Below, piece by piece: positions 4,358-7,090 of a DNA stretch of 7,090 nucleotides. Below the pieces are notes generated by a model. The model had not been told where the DNA came from. It made no database searches and saw nothing but the letters and a program-made list of their open reading frames with translations. The stretch is from positions 1-7,090 of the forward strand of contig JAEDIN010000061.1 of assembly GCA_016292445.1 (NCBI GenBank). The letters are read 5' to 3'. Positions within the stretch are counted from its first letter, which is position 1, and every line of letters starts with the position of its first letter. The position numbers and the translations under genes are program-made. Origin of the DNA: Oscillospiraceae bacterium (GTDB lineage: Bacteria > Bacillota > Clostridia > Oscillospirales > Oscillospiraceae).

Positions 4358-7035
4358 TACTTCGTTACAGCCTTCCTGATGATGTTGCCGCCGCGCTTTA
4401 CAAGACCCTCTGCAACCTTGATGGGCATGGTCTCAAAGGTGCCGGCGTGGATGTGACGAACCTTTTTGAGCTTGATTGCGTCAAACTTGCACTTGGTGGT
4501 GCAAAGACCGCAGCCGATGCACAGGTATTCGTCAACCTTCGTTGCGCCGCAGCCGAGGCAGCGTGCCGTTTCCTTGCGTACCTGCTCCTCGGTGAAGGTC
4601 ACGCGCTCATCGGAGAAAGTTTTTGCCTTTGCGGCATTGTAGCCGTGCATCTGACGCTTTTCGCAGTCGAAGCCGCCCATTCCCACCAGTGCATGATCCT
4701 TGTCAAGAGCAATGTAGTGTCTGCGGTCACGACCCATGGTGAGAGTCTGGCCGGGGTGCACATAGCGATGCAGGGAGATTGCCGCTTCCTTACCGGCAGC
4801 AATAGCGTCAATCGCAAACTTAGGGCCGGTGTAAACATCGCCGCCGACAAAGATGTCGGGCTGTGCGGTCTGATATGTAAGCTCGTCGGCGATAGCCGTA
4901 CCGCGCTTTGTGGTCTTGAGCTCGCCGATATCCAGCGTACCCCAGTCGACCTTCTGACCGACAGCGGCGATAACCGCATCGACCTTGACGGTCTCAAACT
5001 TGCCCGTGCCTACGGGCTTTCTGCGGCCCTTCTCGTCAGGCTCGCCAAGCTCCATGACCTCGCACTTAATACCGGTGACCTTGCCCTCTTTGCCGACTAT
5101 CTCGGTGGGAGCGCACAGGAACTTGAAGCTGACGCCCTCAGCCTTTGCCTCGGCGACCTCTTCGGGATCGGCGGGCATTTCTTCCTCGCCTCTGCGGTAG
5201 ATGACGGTTGCCTTTGCGCCAAGGCGAACAGCGGTGCGGCAAACATCCATAGCAACATTGCCGCCGCCGATGACGGCGACCTTCTTGCCGATAGCGGGCT
5301 TGTTGCCGAGGTTTACCTCACGCAGGAAATCAATGCCGCCCCAAACGCCCCCGAACTCCTCGCCGGGAATGCCGAGAGGCATGGACTTCTGAGCACCTAT
5401 AGCGAGGTAGAAGCCCTTGTAGCCTTCGCTTCGAAGCTGTTCGATGGTGACATCCTTGCCGACCTCAACGCCGCACTTGAATTCCACGCCCATCTCCTTG
5501 AGAATGTCGATCTCGGCATTGAGAACATCCTTTTCAAGACGGAAGGAAGGAATTCCGAGGGTGAGCATACCGCCGGGAACGGGGTTGCGGTCGAATATGG
5601 TTACGGGGTAGCCCTTGAGAGCGAGGTAGTATGCACAGCTCATGCCGGCAGGGCCTGCGCCGATAACGGCGATTTTTTCGGTATAGGGACGGCCGATCTG
5701 GTTGACCATCTTGGGAACAAAGCGAGTGCTCTCGTTGAGGTCGTGGTCGGCGATGAAACGCTTGACCTCGTCGATTGCAACGGCTTCGTCAATGCTTCCG
5801 CGGGTGCATTCTGCTTCGCAGCGCTTATTGCAGATACGGCCGCAGACTGCGGGGAAGGGGTTCTCGGTCTTGATAAGCTCAAGAGCGTCGGTGTATCTGC
5901 CCTGAGCCGCCAGCTTCAGATAGCCCTGAACGGGAATGTGAGCAGGGCAGGCGACCTTGCAGGGAGCTGTACCGGAGGGCAGAACATCCTCGCGGTTTTC
6001 GCGGTAATCGGGGTTAAACGCTTTCTTTACAAAGACGGTGTCGGTGATCTTAACATAGTCGGGAGGAGTGGTGTCGTTGGTGCTGCATAGCTTCTGACCG
6101 AGCTTGAGCGCGTTGCCGGGGCAGACCTCGACGCACTGTGCGCAGGCCACGCACTTTGCCTCATCTATCGTTGCAACATAGTTTGAGCGTATTGCGTCAC
6201 GCGCACCGAACATCATACCGGCGCGCAGACCGAAGCAAGCGCAGGCACAGCAGTTGCAGATGGCGGCACTGTCACCTGCCTCCTCAATGTTGGGTATATC
6301 GTGCATGAGGCCGTTTTCTTCGGCACGCTTGATTATCTCCCAAGCTTCCTCGCGGGTGATCTCACGGGCTCTGCCGGTGCGAATGTAGTGCTCTGCACCC
6401 TTGCCCATCTGAATGCACATATCCTCATCGAGGTGTCCGCAGCCGTCGCCCAGGCTGGTGCGGGAAGCACGGCAGGAGCAGGGGGACACGGAGAAGGTCT
6501 TGTATTTATTTAAATAGTAGGAAAGCTTCTCGAACTCGTCGGCGTCGGGATTGTCCTTAATCGCGCTTTCGCAGGGGATAACACGCATAAGACCGTAGCC
6601 GTCGGGGAGGATGGGACCCATGGTCTGCATACGCAGTCTGGTATATTCCTCAAATGCGCGGCCAACCTCGGGGTGAGCTTCCATGAGCTCTTTGTTGTTT
6701 ACCATCATTTCGAGAATGCCGGGTGCGAATATCTGCATGAAGTAGACATCCTGGCCGGCCTCTTCGCTGTAAGTGCGGCGGAATATGCCGTAGTATACGA
6801 GATTATCCAGTGCGGGCATGATCTCGTCCACGGTCTTGCCGACCTTCTTCGCAAGATAGCCTGCTGTGCGTTCTTTGCGAAGACCGGCGGCAATGGCGAT
6901 ATCCGCCTCATCGTCGCTGACGATGTTTGCCATCGAGTAATACTCGGGAGCGTTTTCGTCAATCTTGTTGACAACGCCGGATATACCGCCGATTATCTTT
7001 GCAAGCTTGACTATTTTCGGTCTGAGTTTTGCCAT
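4357..7035 (-). CDS. Fused multi-cluster iron-sulfur/FAD oxidoreductase with GltD/NfnB/SfrB-like core
   Basis: An 892-residue cytoplasmic protein (numbered from the ATG at 7035). In order: a helical, winged-helix-like region (about 35-105); a cysteine domain with CSCR (186-189), C199, C207 and CNCCACAC (260-267); a ferredoxin motif with C295, C298, C301 and C305; a GltD-type N-terminal cluster region (C359, C363, C398, C402, C406, C410); an FAD site GAGPAG (459-464); an NAD(P)H site GGGNVA (590-595); a second flavin motif GGD (731-733); and a C-terminal cluster region (C826, C829, C839, C842, C845, C849). GltD-like proteins such as the glutamate synthase small subunit, NfnB and SfrB move electrons between NAD(P)H and iron-sulfur partners; GltD itself is about 470 residues, so this is a large fusion. 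The start at 7035 is favoured because AGGAG (7044-7048) is eight bases away, but only two from the alternative ATG at 7041. Followed by overlapping hypA. The electron partner is unknown, and hydrogenase or formate-linked roles are inference. Confidence 0.9.
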   Translation of the reverse strand: MAKLRPKIVKLAKIIGGISGVVNKIDENAPEYYSMANIVSDDEADIAIAAGLRKERTAGYLAKKVGKTVDEIMPALDNLVYYGIFRRTYSEEAGQDVYFMQIFAPGILEMMVNNKELMEAHPEVGRAFEEYTRLRMQTMGPILPDGYGLMRVIPCESAIKDNPDADEFEKLSYYLNKYKTFSVSPCSCRASRTSLGDGCGHLDEDMCIQMGKGAEHYIRTGRAREITREEAWEIIKRAEENGLMHDIPNIEEAGDSAAICNCCACACFGLRAGMMFGARDAIRSNYVATIDEAKCVACAQCVEVCPGNALKLGQKLCSTNDTTPPDYVKITDTVFVKKAFNPDYRENREDVLPSGTAPCKVACPAHIPVQGYLKLAAQGRYTDALELIKTENPFPAVCGRICNKRCEAECTRGSIDEAVAIDEVKRFIADHDLNESTRFVPKMVNQIGRPYTEKIAVIGAGPAGMSCAYYLALKGYPVTIFDRNPVPGGMLTLGIPSFRLEKDVLNAEIDILKEMGVEFKCGVEVGKDVTIEQLRSEGYKGFYLAIGAQKSMPLGIPGEEFGGVWGGIDFLREVNLGNKPAIGKKVAVIGGGNVAMDVCRTAVRLGAKATVIYRRGEEEMPADPEEVAEAKAEGVSFKFLCAPTEIVGKEGKVTGIKCEVMELGEPDEKGRRKPVGTGKFETVKVDAVIAAVGQKVDWGTLDIGELKTTKRGTAIADELTYQTAQPDIFVGGDVYTGPKFAIDAIAAGKEAAISLHRYVHPGQTLTMGRDRRHYIALDKDHALVGMGGFDCEKRQMHGYNAAKAKTFSDERVTFTEEQVRKETARCLGCGATKVDEYLCIGCGLCTTKCKFDAIKLKKVRHIHAGTFETMPIKVAEGLVKRGGNIIRKAVTK

Positions 7036-7043
7036 AATCATTT

Positions 7044-7048
7044 CTCCT
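7044..7048 (-). promoter_or_regulatory. Ribosome binding site deciding the oxidoreductase start
   Basis: The minus strand AGGAG lies eight bases from the ATG at 7035 and is too close to the in-frame ATG at 7039-7041, so MAKLRPK is the likely N-terminus. Confidence 0.75.
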
Positions 7049-7055
7049 CTTCCAA

Positions 7056-7061
7056 ATTATA
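7056..7061 (-). promoter_or_regulatory. Isolated perfect -10 hexamer upstream of the oxidoreductase gene
   Basis: The minus strand reads TATAAT here, but the position 17 bases upstream reads CGGCGA, not a -35, and there is no extended -10 TG. A start near 7049 would leave the ribosome site at the very 5' end of the mRNA. It may be chance within an AT-rich gene junction. Confidence 0.2.
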
Positions 7062-7090
7062 TAAATGCGTTACCGGCATCGCCGTGCGCA

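Noticed and set aside
4447..6090. A 547-codon plus-strand open frame opposite the oxidoreductase gene
   Set aside because: It is antisense to a gene with clear cofactor motifs. Its translation is a low-complexity alanine/leucine/aspartate mix with no recognisable domain, and it arises because the true gene rarely uses TTA, CTA and TCA codons.

Overview
The window reads as a piece of a strictly anaerobic, mid-GC Firmicute chromosome, most likely a gut-type Clostridia (Oscillospiraceae/Ruminococcaceae-like). This placement is inferred from strong AGGAG-type ribosome binding sites, AT-rich sigma-A-like promoters, a cysteine-rich oxidoreductase suited to anaerobic metabolism, and Gram-positive-sized versions of the transporters. 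I cannot assign a genus. There is no sign of a phage, transposon, CRISPR array, tRNA or rRNA.

Layout. (1) Positions 13-2276, minus strand: a two-gene unit made of an unrecognised 166-aa soluble protein followed, 35 bases later, by a CstA-family carbon-starvation transporter. (2) Positions 2277-2576: a 300-base AT-rich divergent control region. It has back-to-back promoter candidates, repeated TTGTTAAT boxes resembling Rex half-sites, and a long leader for the rightward gene. (3) Positions 2577-3956, plus strand: a single GltS-family sodium/glutamate-type symporter. (4) Positions 3978-4013: a perfect 14-bp-stem terminator between convergent genes. (5) Positions 4016-7035, minus strand: a large fused iron-sulfur/flavin oxidoreductase with a GltD/NfnB/SfrB-like core, whose stop codon overlaps the start of hypA, a nickel metallochaperone. 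This operon probably continues to the right beyond the window.

How the genes fit together. The left half handles uptake of small carbon or nitrogen compounds (CstA: peptides or pyruvate by family; GltS: glutamate-like anions by family). The right half handles redox chemistry, probably moving electrons between NAD(P)H, ferredoxin-type clusters and a partner enzyme. HypA points to a nickel enzyme such as a [NiFe] hydrogenase, but no hydrogenase subunit or other hyp gene is visible. The least explained items are the N-terminal half of the fused oxidoreductase, with its CSCR and five-cysteine motifs, its tight coupling to a lone hypA, and the unknown gene upstream of cstA.
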